This document shows, in pieces, positions 24,795 to 36,546 of a stretch of 64,000 nt of DNA. The stretch is from Zea mays (lineage: Eukaryota; Streptophyta; Magnoliopsida; Poales; Poaceae). The stretch is from assembly GCF_902167145.1 (NCBI RefSeq), contig NC_050105.1, positions 118,499,898 to 118,563,897 on the forward strand, in the 5' to 3' direction. Within the stretch, counting starts at the first letter, position 1. Each line of letters begins with the position of its first letter. The notes under the pieces are model-generated. The model was not told the origin of the DNA. It saw nothing but the letters and a program-made list of their open reading frames with translations, and ran no database searches. A program made the translations under genes and the position numbers.

Positions 24795-25480
24795 ACTCCG
24801 AACCACGGCGTGTCAGTATCAGCTGCAGCTGCTGGGTCAGGATCCATGCCTGTGGTAGCACGTGTGACGCGTGTTTGTAAGCTGTGTAAGATTTTACAAT
24901 ATTTCAGGTTCTACATGTGGCCGTGTATATTTTTGGACGGGCGTATGTATAGGAGATACATATACCTACACTTGTGATATCATGCTGTGTTTGGGGGTTC
25001 CTTATTTGATTGTGTGGTCATCAGGAGATGCTCCTCCTGTGCAAGCAAGCAAGCAAGAGATGTCCTCATGTGAAACCTTTTCAGCCACCCACATTTTTTT
25101 GCTTTATACTCATAAAACATTTGTATTTTTTATCTCACCAAAATTTCACTTTTCTTCAATTTTCTTGGATAGACCAGTTTTGGTTTCCCATGCCACCATA
25201 GCCCTTTACTTTTATACACTGAACAATAAATGCTGTTGACGACAACCAACATGTCCACCAATTCTCCCGGTATTTATATTTCAGGCATTCGTAGTAGAAT
25301 GGCAAGAAAAAAATATACTTGTCCACTAATTCTTCCGGCATAACTATCTCTAGTAAATCGTGTATATGATCATAAAAAATATTATTTTGCACTATATATC
25401 ACATTATTTACAGAGTGAAGTTTAAAATAGAGGACGCGATTAAAGATATGATGGGTAAGCTGCTAGAGACGGCCTAATAA
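24795..25480 (+). other. probable 3' UTR and 3' flank of the monooxygenase gene
   Basis: T-rich sequence with an AATAAA at about 25225 that could serve as a distant poly(A) signal. No other gene seen. Confidence 0.4.
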
Positions 25481-25857
25481 TAAGGCTGGGTTCAGTGCTC
25501 ACCGATACCATCCAATGATGTGGTCTCGCGTGCGATCACGCATCGGTATCAGCTGCATCAGTCGCATCAGCAGACGTTACGTTCGATCGGTCAATGGGTG
25601 TGTCGATCGATTGGTGTGGTCAGTACTGATCGTATTGAGACCATGTTGTTTGGTATCGGCCATTACGTTGGAGTACGTGTTATTATTGATCGGCCTGGAT
25701 GGTACTAATCTTTTGGTGTTGATGTAGCATCTTCTGATTGGCTGACATTATTTTAATCGTTTAGATTCTATTTTTTAAGAATTTCCAAAAAGGAAAGTCA
25801 TAAATCCATCCTATAAAATAGAGGAGGTGTTTGGGCTCATTCACACCCCTTATTCTC
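25481..25857 (+). mobile_element. left part of a PIF/Harbinger-like element with its promoter
   Basis: This segment joins, across the Zeon-like insertion, to the ORF that starts at 42715. It contains a TATA box (TATAAAAT at 25812-25819) and the start of a leader (TTCACACCCCTTATTCTC) that continues at 42676 as CTCTCCAATTCAC and leads into the ATG. The left terminus is uncertain; a GGCTGGGTTCAGTGCTCACC stretch at about 25485 could be the terminal repeat. Confidence 0.5.
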
Positions 25858-26536
25858 TGTTGGGGACTTGTTCTCAAATGTTAAGAGTTAAGAACAAGGC
25901 AACATAAAAAGTGTTAAATGTTAAATTCCTTCGTCCTTATAAACATTATGCCCTTTCGGATATAATGAATTCTGGACGAAGGTTACGAAGGAAAAGACCT
26001 TCGTAAGATCGATAGATGGTAAAAAAGAACACATATATGAAACATGAATAATGATACGAATATTATCATCAACTTCTTTTTATTACCAAATTCATAAAGA
26101 CAAATTATAAATATACCTTCAGATTGATGAAAAGTAAAGGTATAGACGTGATGCAAAAAGCGTATGCCAAGTCAGCCCTGAATAGTACGGGAGTACTGTT
26201 CATCTATTTATAGGCACGGGACGTAGCCCATGTAAAATTACATTGATGCCCTTTACATATATCAATAACTCTATAGCAACTCTTCGAGGTTTAATTTGGC
26301 TTTTCATCTTTAAGTCAGTTCCTCTTTTCTGCCGTCATGCCGAAGCTTTTCTGCACATAGCTTCGTGATCGTCTTATCCTTCGTCGTGGTCGCTTTCCAT
26401 CCCAGCCAAGCTTCGTCTTAACCATGCTCTTGTATACCCGCAACCTGACTCCGAAGATACCTGTTCACATGTTTCACTCGGAAAACATTGTCAAATTATA
26501 TTTTTGAGGACCTTCGGAAGCCGAAGGCCCCCAACA
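25858..26536 (-). repeat. 3' LTR of the Zeon-like element
   Basis: 679 bp. It is adjoined internally by a purine tract (minus strand GCGAGGGGCTAC, 26537-26548) acting as polypurine tract. A minus-strand TATA box (CTATAAATAG) lies at about 26206-26215. Its differences from the other LTR are all transitions by eye. Confidence 0.9.
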
Positions 26537-26690
26537 GTAGCCCCTCGCAATATTAATTTACTGTAATGATAAATTCATATTGCGACATGGACGAAGGCTT
26601 TAAGCTGAAGGTCCGAAAAAACACCTTCCTTCTGCTAGAATAGCAGCAGTCATTGACAAGCGGGACCCTCCAGTTTTCAACGCGCTAGTT

Positions 26691-26700
26691 GTATAAATAA
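26691..26700 (+). promoter_or_regulatory. TATA box for the antisense ORF
   Basis: GTATAAATAA on the plus strand, just inside the element and outside the LTR, about 150 bp before the ATG at 26843. It is independent of the LTR promoter, which fires on the opposite strand. Confidence 0.6.
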
Positions 26701-26842
26701 GAGCTCAGCACCAGCCTATTTGGCACGCTCCCTTGCCACCTGCTTTTACTCACCCAACTTTTTAGCCTGCACGCAACAACACTTGCTTGGTTTTAAATTT
26801 TTAAGCTTCGGTTTCGAGTGCGCTTTGTCAGCATTTGCGAAG

Positions 26843-29762
26843 ATGTCTGAAGATAAGAAAGTTGTTGGTGCTTCAAAGCTAAGCCTTTCTGAGGAGATGC
26901 ACCTGGGCTTTCTTGAATCAATGTTAAAGACCAATACAGAGAAGATTACCAGGGAGATTTTGGAGGGTTTATCTGAAGATACTGGCGACAGTGAAAGTTA
27001 CGATGTGGATAGTGGCGGTGAAGATTCCGAAGATCGACCCTGGCGACCAAGCCATGCAGTTTTTGGTAAATCGAGTATTAAAGAAAATCATCTTGTCAAT
27101 ATGAGGGGCAGATATTTTCGGGACTTGTCTATTGTGAGGGCTGACGAAGGAGAGAAGACTTGCCCGACTCCCGAAGAAAATGAAGTCGTGATATTCCGAA
27201 GCTTCTTAAAAGCTGGATTACGATTTCCCTTGAGCAGATTTGTCGTGGAAATACTGAAGATATTTGAAATCTACCTTCATCAACTTACTCCCGAAGCAAT
27301 CATGAGGATGGGCATTTTTGTGTGGGCCGCGAGGAGCCAAGGTTTGGAACCTAATGCAAAAAGCTTGTGCAACATACATGAGTTATTGTATGAGACAAAA
27401 CCCTGGGGAAAGAGCAGTATCACAACAATTTCGGCTGCTACAGCTTCGGCGCTCGGTCTGGGTCAAGCTGCCCTGTGCCAACCTTTCGAAAGAGGTGGCC
27501 CGGCGACTGGATGACTGAATGGTTTTATGTGAAAAATGACTTGAAATCACGTGAAGATATCAAGGGTATCATTATGCGCCCTATCTGGCAACGCTTCGGC
27601 CTCCGGAAGCCGAAGGTGGAAATGAATGAAGCAGCCGAAGAATGCCAGAGAGCCTTCGGCGTGGTTTGCTCTTTTATTGGGACAAGGGATTTGGTCCAAG
27701 AGCATATTGCCTTCAGAATATGGCCACTTGTAGAAAAGTGGGAAATGCCGAAGGAGACCGTCAAGGAACCTGACGAAGGTGGACTAGTTAGGCTAAAATA
27801 CACATTCAAATACGGAGATAAGTTTGTTGAGCCAGATGATGACTGGTTAAAGAGTATTGAGGCCATAAGTGACGAATTGCTTGGAGTGTACTCGAAGGCC
27901 GAAGATACTGCATTATCAGCGGCGTTCGGAGGCCGAAAGAAGAAGAGACTTAACCGAGTATTTGATGCAATTGGGTTTGTCTACCCCGACTACCATTACC
28001 CTGCGCGGGGTCAAAAAAGAAAGAATACTTCTTCTGCAAAGGAAATTGCTTCAGCTGCTCCTAGCGAGCCAGCGCCGAAGAGAAAAAAGGTAAAGGTTCT
28101 CACACATCGGCCATGTTTTATTGAACCGGCCATAGTGCCTGAATTTATTGGTGAGACCTCTTCAGCCACCGAAGCTAAAGAACCACCTCCAGTGCCAAAA
28201 ATCGAAGAAATGGTCGAAGCACCATCAACAGAAAAAACAGAAAAACCGAGGACTGAAGAAACAAAATCATTAGAAATTTTAAGTCCTTCAGCAAAAATTG
28301 AGATAGCAAAAAACCAAAAGGGCCCAGCGGTGACCCCGAAAAGGAAAAGGATGGTTAATGTGCTAGATGTTTTGGAGACAATTAAGTCTTCAAGCACAAC
28401 TCCGAAGAAAATTGTTGAAACTTCCGAAGTGCAAACTGAAATCTTTGTTGCCGAAGCTCCAAAGCAACAATCTGAGACTGAAGCTGGGCCTTCAGAGCCC
28501 ACCAAGGTAAAATCCTTGGAAGCCGAAGAAGCAAAAATAACAGAGCCGATTTTAGTTGAAGAAACTGGCACTGCTGCCCCCGAAGCATCCTCCAAAGCCC
28601 TCGATTATATTGTTCGACATGCTTCGGGAAAAAGATTATCTGAAGAAGAGATTTTTGAAGCTAATCACTATGCCCAAGAACTGAGGTATCCAAAAGGGGC
28701 CTTAGTATTCAATGGCACATACGAAGATGACTTCTTATACTGTCTCCCAGATAACAAGGAATTATCCGTCTGCCGGGAGATGGCTAGAAGCATGGGGTTC
28801 CCGAAGCTTGAAGCTGGCCTCTACGCCATGACGAAGGATGATCTTGCGGATAGCCTTGCATACAATAGTCTGAAGGTACAAAAATTATGAATTTTGAAGT
28901 TTATGAATTTTGAATTAGTCTTTTGTTCTTATGTTAATCCATTCATTCTTTTGAATAGGGCTTAATACTCAGTAATGCCTTAAGGGCACAAAAGAATGCT
29001 GAAGATGAGAGCTGCACTATTGCTCTCAATAACCTTCGAACAGAGGTTATCAAGCTAAGAAACGAAGCCTTGGAAAAGGACAAAATTCTACTTACATTGG
29101 TGGATAAGATAAAGGAAAACGAAGCTACTTCTAAAGCTCAGGCCGAAGCTCAAAAGCACGAAATTGAAGATCTTCGGAAACAATTAGCCCGGGCTAAAGA
29201 AGAACACATACTTGAAGATACGAAGCGAGAACTTAGCGATCAATGGGCAAATCATTTAGAAGGAACCGTTGAAGAGCTTCGTTCATCCAAGAAAAGGTGC
29301 TATGACAAATCTATAGAATGCGTTAAGAAAATAAAAGCTAGCTTCGCCAGCGTTGGCACGTTCTCGAGCGAGGAAAACTTCACAAGGGGTAACCCCGAAG
29401 GCCCAATCGAATGGATTAATCACGAAGCTGAGGCCTTTGAGGAAATTTTGAATAGCCGTGGAGACATATGTGCTTTTTCGGGTGCCAGGGGGATTGCTAC
29501 TATTTTAGAGAGGAAAGGCTGCGAGCATGTGAAAGTTTTAGCACAATCGGAAACTGCCTTATCCTCCGAAGATATAAAAGACCCCTCGGCCGAAGCTAGC
29601 ATGGTTGGTGGAAAATTTTTCACCGACATCTGGGATAATGGTGGCCGGGAAATGGCCCAAGAGATTATTCAAAAAAGCGAAAAAGGCATCCATGATGCTA
29701 GAAAAGTAGCAGAGGCTGCTGAGAAAAGCGCAGAGCCCGAAGGGCAAATAGGTATTAACTAG
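26843..29762 (+). pseudogene. antisense ORF of the Zeon-like element (gypsy-type transposase_28 domain), one intron, one frameshift
   Basis: This is the extra ORF on the strand opposite to gag. The ATG is at 26843 (MSEDKKVVGASKLSLSEE). Residues about 100-180 (LKAGLRFPLSRFVVEILKIF and LTPEAIMRMGIFVW) match the plant domain called putative gypsy-type transposon (Pfam Transposase_28). A frame change near 27470 separates the first part from a long frame 27475-28875. That part has lysine/proline-rich tracts (APKRKKVKV, EKTEKPRTEETK). An 83-bp intron (28876-28958; AAG|GTACAA...AATAG|GGC) then joins in frame to 28959-29762, a coiled coil. The total is near 945 codons. A short further open stretch at 29886-29984 may be another exon. 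Function unknown; extra ORFs in both orientations are known in the Tat lineage. Confidence 0.75.
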
Positions 29763-31161
29763 TGGTTTTTGTCTCTTTGTTGTAATTTTTTGATTTCGAA
29801 CTTGTTGACGGTTTGTAATAGTAATAAGTCCGTATCTACTCTTCCCTCATAACCTGCTGAATCATCTGCGGGCCCCCACACGAAGGGGGATGACGAAATT
29901 AGACAAATGGCCGAAGCCATCATGGATAAAGTTGTTGATCAGCTACTAAATGAAGCTGCAGAAGTAGTTCTAAGGGAAGATTAAATGCTGCTGTAAAAAC
30001 ATTTAGAATATAATATTTGTTGAGAAACATGTGTAATATATTAACTATTTATTGTTCTATTCTTTACGATGCATGAAACTTCATATACATACCGTTTTTG
30101 AGCCTTCGGCGAAAAAACACCTTCCCTTCTTTTCATGCTTCGTAAATAATATCCATATTTTCATAAAAACATGCGATCTTCGCAAAATCAATAACCGATA
30201 AATCTTTTCATTTTGGAGTTTGATGAAGGTATGCTTCTTCAAAATTTACTTTTTCGTGCCTTGGCACTGTTTCTTCGGAACAATCTCCAAATATCAACAT
30301 TGATCCCCTTCTTGCGTCATTGATGCAACATGATGTATGATGTTATGCTATGCAAATGATGTGATCATGTGATGTTATGCAAAATGATATTTGCCGAAGG
30401 TCGACATTTATTTTTCACTGCAAGCCTCCCTTAGGAGCTTCTTCGCCTTTTACTTCAGCGGAATCAGCGTTTATTTTTCGCTGTAAGCCTCCCTTATGAG
30501 CTTCTTCGCCTTTTACTTTCAGCGGAATCAGTGTTTATTTTTCGCTGTAAGCCTCCCTTAGGAGCTTCTTCGCCTTTTACTTTCAGCGGAATTAGCGTTT
30601 ATTTTTCGCTGTAAGCTCTGCATTCCCTTCGGAACGACTTTTGAGCAGAAAACTTACACTGCGCTCCCTTAGGAACGACTTTTGAGCGGAAAACTTACAC
30701 TGTGCTCCCTTAGGAACGACTTTTGCTGCTTCGAAGAAATTGCACTGTATTTCTTAGAACAAATTTTTGATAATTCGAAGATCCTTCTTGCCACCATAAA
30801 TTCTTATGTTTCGGCAACTTAAGCCTATGGAGAAGACATATTTTTATTATGACAGAGAACGAAACTGTTACAAGAGATTAAAAGACGATAAAAAGCACTT
30901 AAACTTCCCATAATTGTTCCTTATTAAAAAGAAAGTAAGACTGAAAATGCGAATAATGCGAAAATCCGCTGTCGAGGTAGGATATTTATCAGTAAATATG
31001 CTTCGACTCTGGCACAGTGCTATTGACTGTGCGAGCTTCGGACTCCTCTCTGAAGTCCCGCTGAAGGTGAGTGTGCTGACTCCCTTCTGGCTGCTGACCT
31101 CGTTGCATTGGTGGTGGCGGTGGAGGCTATTGCCAAGATGCTTGGGATTGACTTGCCGAAG
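29763..31161 (-). other. non-coding 3' region of the Zeon-like element
   Basis: No pol is present. It holds the tandem array listed separately and, at 31127-31161, the last gag codons and gag stop displaced by the nested insertion. Confidence 0.6.
30407..30625. repeat. 63-64 bp tandem repeat
   Basis: Units start at 30407, 30470, 30534 and 30598 (last partial), each opening TTTATTTTTCGCTGTAAGCC or a close variant. Directly after it, about 30630-30725, a second array repeats TTAGGAACGACTTTTG with a period near 46 bp. Short tandem arrays in the 3' untranslated region are a known trait of Tat-lineage elements. Confidence 0.85.
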
Positions 31162-31166
31162 CAACA
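31162..31166. repeat. left target duplication of the Opie-like insertion (CAACA)
   Basis: CAACA here and at 40579-40583, exactly bordering the nested copia element. Confidence 0.95.
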
Positions 31167-32472
31167 TGAAAGTTGCCTAGAGGGGGGGGGGGGTGAATAG
31201 GGCGAAACTGAAATTTACAAAATTAATCACAACTACAAGCCGGGTTAGCGTTAGAAATAATAATGAGTCCGAGAGAGAGGGCATAAAATAAATCGAAAGC
31301 AAATGAAGAGTGTGACACGTGGATTTGTTTTACCGAGGTTCGGTTCTCGCAAACCTACTCCCCGTTGAGGAGGCCACAAAGGCCGGGTCTCTTTCAACCC
31401 TTACCCTCTCTCAAACGGTCCCTCGGACCGAGTGAGCTTTCTCTTCTCAAATGTTTGGAACACAAAGTTCCCACAAGGACCACCACAAGATTGGTGTCTC
31501 TTGCCTCAATTACAAGTGAGTTTGATCGCAATGGAGAATCAAAGAAGAAAGAAAGCAATCCAAGCGCAAGAGCTCGAAAGAACACAAGCAAATCTCTCTC
31601 ACTAATCACTAGGGCGTTGTGTGGAGTTTGGAGAGGATTTGATCACTTTGGTGTGTGTAGAATTGAATGCTAGATCTCTTGTAAGTAGTTGAAGTGGGAA
31701 AACTTGGATTACTTGAATGTGGGGTGGTTGGGGGTATTTATAGCCCCAACCACCAAACTAGCCGTTTGGGTGGAGGCTGTCTGTCGTATGGTGCACCGGA
31801 CAGTCCGGTGCACACCGGACAGTCCGGTGCGCCAGCCACGTCACCCGAACGTTGGGGTTCCAACCGTTGGAGCTCTGACGCAGGGCCTGTCTTGATGTCA
31901 GGTGGTGCACCGGACATACACTGTAGAGTGTCCGGTGCGCCTGTTCGCGCGTGCCTGACTTCTGCGCGCTCTGGCGCGCAATTAATGCGCCTGCAGGTGA
32001 CCGTTGGCGCCGAAGTAGTCGTTGCCCCGCAGTTACACCGGACAGTCTGGTGTACACCGGACATGTCCGTTGAATTATAGCGGAGCAGCCGATGCGAATT
32101 CCCGAGGCTGGCGAGTTCCGGAGGTCGCCTTTTCTTGGAGCACCGGACACTGTCCGGTGTACACCGGACAGTCCGGTGAATTATAGCGAGCCGCCTCCGG
32201 ATTTTCCCGAGAGTGAAGAGTTCAGCTTCGAAGTGACTCTGGTGCACCGGACAGTGTCCGGTGCACACCGGACAGTCCGGTGCGCCAAACCAGGGATACC
32301 TTTAGCTCATTATCTTGAACCCAACTTTGGTCTTTTTATTGACTTGTTGTGAACCTTTGGCACCTGTAAAACTTATAAACTTGGGCAAACTAGTTAGTCC
32401 AATTATTTGTGTTGGGCAAGTCAACCACCAAAATTAGATTTAAGAAATATGTGTAAGCCTAATTCCCTTTCA
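31167..32472 (-). repeat. 3' LTR of the Opie-like element
   Basis: Ends TGAAAG...CTTTCA. It contains a minus-strand TATA box (CTATAAATAC, about 31735-31744) and five clusters of CACCGGAC/GTCCGGTG palindromes at 31791-31832, 31904-31941, 32035-32070, 32141-32178 and 32241-32284. A run of 12 G near its outer end is 6 in the other LTR. Confidence 0.93.
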
Positions 32473-32486
32473 ATCTCCCCCTTTTT

Positions 32487-33290
32487 GGTGATTGATGCCA
32501 ACACAAACCAAAGCAAGTATAGAAGTGCATAATTGAACTAGTTTGCAAAATGTAAGTGCAAAGGTTACTTAAAATTGAGCCAATAAATGTTACTTACTAG
32601 ATATGGATGGATTGTTTCTTTATTTTTAACATTTTTGGACCACGCTTGCACCACAAGTTTTGTTTTTGCAAATTCTTTTTGTAAATCCTTTCCAAAGTCT
32701 TTTTGCAAAATAGTCAAAGATAAATGAGTAAGATTTGCGAAGCATTTTCAAGTTTTGAAATTTTCTCCCTTTGTTTGAAATGCTTTTCCTTTGACTAAAC
32801 AAAACTCCCCCTCAAATAAATTCTCCTCTTAGTGATCAAGAGGGTTTTAAGATACTAATTTTTGAAAGTGCTACTTTCTCCCCCTTTAGAACACAAAGAG
32901 ATACCACTTTGAAATTTACCAATTGATAATCATTTTTTAAAATTAGGGTGGTGGTGCGGTCCTTTTGCTTTGGGCCAATACTTTCTCCCCCTTTGGCATG
33001 AATCGCCAAAAACGGATACTTGGAATGAAATATAGGCCCTTTGACAACTACTTTCTCCCCTTTGGCCAATAAAATATATGAGTGAAGATTATACCAAAAA
33101 TGAAGAAATGCTCGGAGCGACGACGAAGGATGAGTAGTAGAGTGGAGTGGAAGCCTTTGTCTTCGCCGAAGACTCCAATTTCCTTTCAATATACCTATGA
33201 CTTGGTTTGAAATATACTTGAAAACACATTAGTCATAGCATATATCAAAGAGACATGATCAAAGGTATACTTAAGAGCTATGTGTGCAAA
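32487..33290 (-). other. untranslated 3' region of the Opie-like element
   Basis: T-rich on the plus strand with several CTTTCTCCCCCTTTGG tracts (purine-rich on the element strand), for example near 32875, 32985 and 33050. These resemble extra polypurine tracts. No coding content. Confidence 0.6.
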
Positions 33291-36200
33291 TTAGCAAAAG
33301 AAATTTCTAGAATCAAGAATATTGAGCTCATGCCTAAGTTTGGTAAAAGTTTGTTCATCTAGTGGCTTGGTAAAGATATCGGCTAATTGATCTTTAGTAT
33401 TAATATATGCAATCTCGATATCCCCCTTTTGTTGGTGATCCCTAAGAAAATGATACCGAATGGCTATGTGTTTAGTGCGGCTATGCTCAACGGGATTATC
33501 CGCCATGCGGATTGCACTCTCATTATCACATAGAAGAGGAACTTTGGTTAATTTGTAACCATAGTCCCGCAGGGTTTGCCTCATCCAAAGCAATTGCGCG
33601 CAACAATGGCCTGCGGCAATGTACTCGGCTTCGGCGGTAGAAAGAGCGACCGAATTTTGCTTCTTTGAAGCCCAAGACACCAAGGATCTTCCCAAGAACT
33701 GGCAAGTCCCCGATGTGCTGTTCCTATTGATTTTGCACCCCGCCCAATCGGCATCCGAATAACCAATCAAATCAAATGTGGATCCCCGAGGGTACCAAAG
33801 CCCAAACTTAGGAGTATAAGCCAAATATCTCAAGATTCGTTTTACGGCCGTAAGGTGAGATTCCTTAGGGTCGGCTTGGAATCTTGCACACATGCAAACG
33901 GAAAGCATAATGTCCGGTCGAGATGCACATAAATAAAGTAATGAACCAATCATCGATCGGTATACCTTTTCATCGACGGATTTACCTCCCGTGTCGAGGT
34001 CGAGATGCCCATTGGTTCCCATGGGTGTTTTGATGGGCTTGGCATCCTTCATTCCAAACTTGGTTAGAATGTCTTGAGTATACTTCGTTTGGCTAATGAA
34101 GGTGCCCTCTTGGAGTTGCTTCACTTGAAATCCTAAGAAATACTTCAACTCCCCCATCATAGACATCTCAAATTTCTGTGTCATGATCCTACTAAATTCT
34201 TCACATGTAGATTCGTTAGTAGACCCAAATATAATATCATCAACATAAATTTGGCATACGAACAAATCATTGTCAAGAGTTTTAGTGAATAAAGTAGGAT
34301 CGGCTTTGTCGACTTTGAAGCCATTAGCAATAAGGAAATCTCTAAGGCATTCATACCATGCTCTTGGGGCTTGCTTGAGCCCGTAAAGCGCCTTAGAGAG
34401 CCTATAGACATGGTTAGGATACTCACTATCTTCAAAGCCGGGAGGTTGCTCAACATAGACCTCTTCCTTGATTGGTCCATTGAGGAAGGCACTCTTCACG
34501 TCCATTTGATAAAGCTTCAAGCCATGGTAAGTAGCATAGGCTAATAATATGCGAATTGACTCAAGCCTAGCTACGGGTGCATAGGTTTCACCAAAATCCA
34601 AACCTTCGACTTGTGAATATCCCTTGGCCACGAGTCGAGCTTTGTTCCTTGTCACCACACCATGCTCATCTTGCTTGTTGCGGAAGACCCATTTGGTTCC
34701 TACAACATTTTGATTAGGACGTGGAACTAAATGCCATATCTCGTTCCTAGTGAAGTTGTTGAGCTCCTCTTGCATCGCCATCACCCAATCCGAATCTTGT
34801 AGTGCTTCCTCTACCCTGTGTGGCTCAATAGAGGAAACAAAAGAGTAATGCTCACAAAAGTGTGCAACACGAGATCTAGTGGTTACCCCCTTATGAATAT
34901 CGCCGAGGATGGTGTCAACGGGGTGATCTCGTTGGATTGCTTGGTGGACTCTTGGGTGTGGCGGCCTTGGTTCTTCATCCTCCTTGTCTTCATCATTTGC
35001 ATCTCCCCCTTGATCATTGCCGTCATCTTGAGGTGGCTCATCATTGTGTTCTTCCTCTTTATCAACTTGAGCCTCGTACTCATTTTGGGTTGGTGGAGAT
35101 GCTTGCGTGGAGGAGGATGGTTGATCTTGTGTATGTGGAGGCTCTTCGGATTCCTTAGGACACACATCCCCAATGGACATGTTCCTTAGCGCAATGCACG
35201 GAGCCTGTTCTTCACCTATCTCATCAAGATCAACTTGCTCTACTTGAGAGCCGTTAGTCTCATCAAACACAACGTCACAAGAAACTTCAACAAGTCATGA
35301 GGACTTGTTAAAGACTCTATATGCCCTTGTGTTTGAGTCATATCCTAGTAAAAAGCCTTCTACAGTTTTAGGAGCAAATTTAGATTTTCTACCTCTCTTA
35401 ACAAGAATAAAGCATTTGCTCCCAAAAACTCTAAAATATGAAATATTGGGCTTTTTACCGGTTAGGAGTTCATAGGATGTCTTCTTGAGGATTCGGTGTA
35501 GATATAACCGGTTGATGGCGTAGCAGGCGGTGTTGACCGCCTCGGCCCAAAACCGATCCGATGTCTTGTACTCATCAAGCATGGTTCTTGCCATGTCGAA
35601 TAGAGTTCGATTCTTCCTCTCCACTACACCATTTTGTTGTGGGGTGTAGGGAGAAGAGAACTCATGCTTGATGCCCTCCTCCTCAAGGAAGCCTTCTATT
35701 TGTGAGTTCTTGAACTCCGCCCCGTTGTCGCTTCTAATTTTCTTAATCCTTAAGCCGAACTCATTTTGAGCCCGTCTCAAGAATCCCTTTAAGGTCTCTT
35801 GGGTATGGGATTTTTCCTGCAAAAAGAACACCCAAGTGAAGAGAGAATAATCATCCACAATAACTAGACAGTACTTACTCCCGCTGATGCTTATGTAAGC
35901 AATCGGGCCGAATAAATCCATGTGAAGGAGCTCCAGTGGCCTGTCACTTGTCATGATGTTCTTGTGTGGATGATGAGTGCCAACTTGCTTCCTGGCTTGG
36001 CATGCGCTACAAATCCTGTCTTTCTCAAAATGAACATTTGTTAATCCTAAAATGTGCTCTCCCTTTAGAAGCTTATGAAGATTCTTCATTCCAACATGGG
36101 CTAGTCGGCGGTGCCAGAGCCAACCCATGTTAGTCTTAGCAATTAAGCAAGTGTTGAGTTCAGCTCTATCAAAATCTACTAAGTATAGCTGACCCTCTAA

Positions 36201-36533
36201 CACTCCCTTAAATGCTATTGAATCATCACTTCTTCTAAAGACAGTGACACCTACATCAGTGAATAGACAGTTGTAGCCCATTTGACATAATTGAGATACG
36301 GAAAGCAAATTGTAATCTAAAGAATCTTCAAGAAAAACATTGGAAATGGAATAGTCAGGAGATATAGCTATTTTACCCAAACCTTTGACCAAACCTTGGT
36401 TTGCATCCCCGAATGTGATAGCTCGTTGGGGATCTTGGTTTTTCTCGTAGGAGGAGAACATCCTCTTCTCCCCTGTCATGTGGTTTGTGCACCCGCTGTC
36501 GATGATCCAACTTGAGCCCCGGGATGCATAAAC
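33291..36533 (-). pseudogene. pol of the Opie-like element: protease, integrase, RT, RNase H (one in-frame stop)
   Basis: The frame runs 1081 codons from 36533 to the stop at 33291, interrupted only by TGA at 35297-35295 between integrase and reverse transcriptase. Domains in order: aspartic protease start (WIIDSGCTNH, about 36480-36510); GAG-pre-integrase zinc finger (HRRLAH ... CSACQARK); integrase core with D (LHMDLFG), D (RSDNGAEF) and E (NGVVERKN); reverse transcriptase with YVDDIIFGS; RNase H ending near [13 protein letters not shown]. It supplies cDNA synthesis and integration for the element. The frame begins 12 nt past the gag stop in a different phase, so pol expression would need a recoding event or a spliced or altered copy. 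The nonsense codon makes this copy at best partly functional. Confidence 0.93.
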
Positions 36534-36546
36534 CTACAAAACAAGT

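Noticed and set aside
34818..35189. Plus-strand frames opposite the Opie-like RT
   Set aside because: They are antisense shadows of an acidic linker; no promoter or splice site was seen, unlike the antisense ORF at 26843.
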